Assembly: GCA_026706345.1 (NCBI GenBank)
Contig: JAPOYX010000169.1
Location: 1 to 62,041 of the forward strand
Direction: 5' to 3'
DNA: 62,041 bases
Source of the DNA: Gemmatimonadota bacterium
Lineage (GTDB): Bacteria > JAAXHH01
Part shown: positions 61,098 to 62,041 of the stretch, in pieces
How the letters are laid out: each line of letters opens with the position of its first letter
Numbering within the stretch: position 1 is the stretch's first letter
The notes under the pieces: generated by a model
What the model saw: the letters and a program-made list of their open reading frames with translations, nothing else
What the model was told of the DNA's origin: nothing
Databases searched by the model: none
Made by a program: the position numbers and the translations under genes

Positions 61098-62041
61098 CTA
61101 TCCTGATTCACCGGCAGCAGTTCTCTCCGCCTTGAAACCCACCGCGAACAGGATCAGGACCAGGATGACCAGGACGGCGGGCAGGCTCCAGAACACCTGC
61201 CAGTCGGACAGGTCCAGGCTCCCCGTCGAATCCAGAAAGGTGTTGTAGACCCGGCCGGCGACCTGGGCGCCGATCAGCATGCCCAGGCCGCTGGATACGA
61301 GGACGAACAGCCCCTGGGCCTGTCCGCGGTTGGCGGGTGTGGCCTGCTGGTCCACGTAGACGTGGGCGGTCACGAAGAAGAAGTCGTAGCAGATGCCGTG
61401 GAGGATGATCCCCGTGACGATAAGCGACCACAGGGTGTCCGGCGCGCCGAGAGAGAACAGCCCGTACCGGACGATCCAGGCCGCCATCGCGATCAGCAGC
61501 ATCCGCTTCACGCCGAGCCGGCGGAAGAAGAAGGGCATGCACAGCATCAGGAATACTTCGGACACCTGGCCCAGCGTCTGCGTGCCCGCGATGTTGGCGA
61601 ATCCGGTCGCGCCGAGGTAGATCTGCGTGAAGTTGTAATAGAAGGCCAGCGGGATGCAGAGGAGCAGGGCGCTGAAGATGAACAGGTAGAACGACCGGCT
61701 TCCCAGTTCCTGCAAGGCGTCCAGCCCGATCACGGACCGCAGCGACGCCTTCCTGCCCGCGGCGGCCGGCGGCGTCCGGCCGAGCGTGAAGCTGTACAGC
61801 CCCATGACCAGGCCTGCGACCCCCGTCGTGTAGAGCGGCCAGGCCGTCTCTTCGGGAATGATCCGGCCCGAGAAGAGACCCAGGACGAAGCTGATGAAGA
61901 GCCCCGCGGCGATCCAGCCGATCGTGCCGAACACCCGGATCAGGGGATACTGCGCCTCCCGATCCTCGACGCGGTGAAAGGTGATGGCGTTCACCAGGCC
62001 GAGGGTCGGCATGTAGCAGATATTGTAGACCAGCAGGAGGA
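61098..62041 (-). CDS. MFS transporter, nucleoside:proton symporter-like (N-terminally truncated by window edge)
   Basis: The visible 314 residues are the C-terminal two-thirds; the frame stays open to the window end (VYNICYMPTLGLVNAI). The segment CYMPTLGLVNAITFHRV and the IRVFGTIGWIAAGLF motif in TM5 are typical of the NupG-like nucleoside:H+ symporters. About nine spans are visible. The start lies outside the window, so the ATG at 62012 is internal. Convergent with the APC permease. Confidence 0.85.
   Translation of the reverse strand, partial: LLLVYNICYMPTLGLVNAITFHRVEDREAQYPLIRVFGTIGWIAAGLFISFVLGLFSGRIIPEETAWPLYTTGVAGLVMGLYSFTLGRTPPAAAGRKASLRSVIGLDALQELGSRSFYLFIFSALLLCIPLAFYYNFTQIYLGATGFANIAGTQTLGQVSEVFLMLCMPFFFRRLGVKRMLLIAMAAWIVRYGLFSLGAPDTLWSLIVTGIILHGICYDFFFVTAHVYVDQQATPANRGQAQGLFVLVSSGLGMLIGAQVAGRVYNTFLDSTGSLDLSDWQVFWSLPAVLVILVLILFAVGFKAERTAAGESG

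Overview
The window is a high-GC (by eye a little over 60%), gene-dense bacterial chromosome segment, probably from an uncultured lineage of the FCB/Latescibacterota type. This rests on the gene mix only: two phytanoyl-CoA-dioxygenase-like (PhyH) enzymes, two Gfo/Idh/MocA oxidoreductases, a GWxTD-domain protein, three ~800-residue FtsX/MacB-type permeases of the kind common in Bacteroidetes and relatives, a DUF6785-like membrane protein, and a LacI-rich segment. There is no rRNA gene to confirm it, and I found no tRNA gene or CRISPR array.

Layout. 1-12.4 kb: a truncated MNT-type nucleotidyltransferase overlapping a PhyH dioxygenase; a Tat-exported glycosylasparaginase; a formylglycine-generating-enzyme-like protein with both catalytic cysteines; a SpoU/TrmH rRNA/tRNA methyltransferase; a DUF6785-like membrane protein followed by a sialidase; RmlA; a pentapeptide-repeat protein; an FAH-family hydrolase; a D-2-hydroxyacid dehydrogenase overlapping a MocA-like nucleotidyltransferase; and a small membrane-anchored protein. 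12.4-17.4 kb: a lone 2-oxoacid dehydrogenase E2, a three-gene cobalt-type nitrile hydratase operon, and a Gfo/Idh/MocA oxidoreductase.

17.4-28.8 kb is the most interesting part: a less GC-rich accessory island. It holds a single-chain MmeI-type restriction-modification enzyme, facing a tight three-gene operon made of a DNA methyltransferase, an 834-residue protein with two GHKL ATPase modules (a MORC/Hsp90-like one at the N-terminus and a histidine-kinase one at the C-terminus), and a protein with a divergent response-receiver domain joined to an unknown effector. Next to it is an AbiEi-like winged-helix/Fic fusion preceded by three 24-bp iterons. I read this as a candidate DNA-modification-coupled phosphosignalling conflict system.

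28.8-42.1 kb: a stand-alone ParB-like protein, a frameshifted ankyrin protein, a class I methyltransferase, and three paralogous FtsX-like permeases interleaved with a type II NADH dehydrogenase and a MetE-like zinc protein; then an SLC13-type symporter. 42.4-53.5 kb: a rhodanese, an SSS-family symporter with a previously easy-to-miss 48-residue membrane partner, PurB, a sarcosine-oxidase-like flavoenzyme, a PaaI thioesterase, a radical SAM protein, PriA and the GWxTD protein. 53.5-62 kb: a Gfo/Idh/MocA-PhyH pair, three tandem LacI-family regulators each with a palindrome-like candidate operator, an APC amino-acid permease, and a truncated nucleoside-type MFS transporter. Together the right-hand genes look like a catabolic, sugar- or amino-compound-responsive region; the regulator-target links are inferred from position only.
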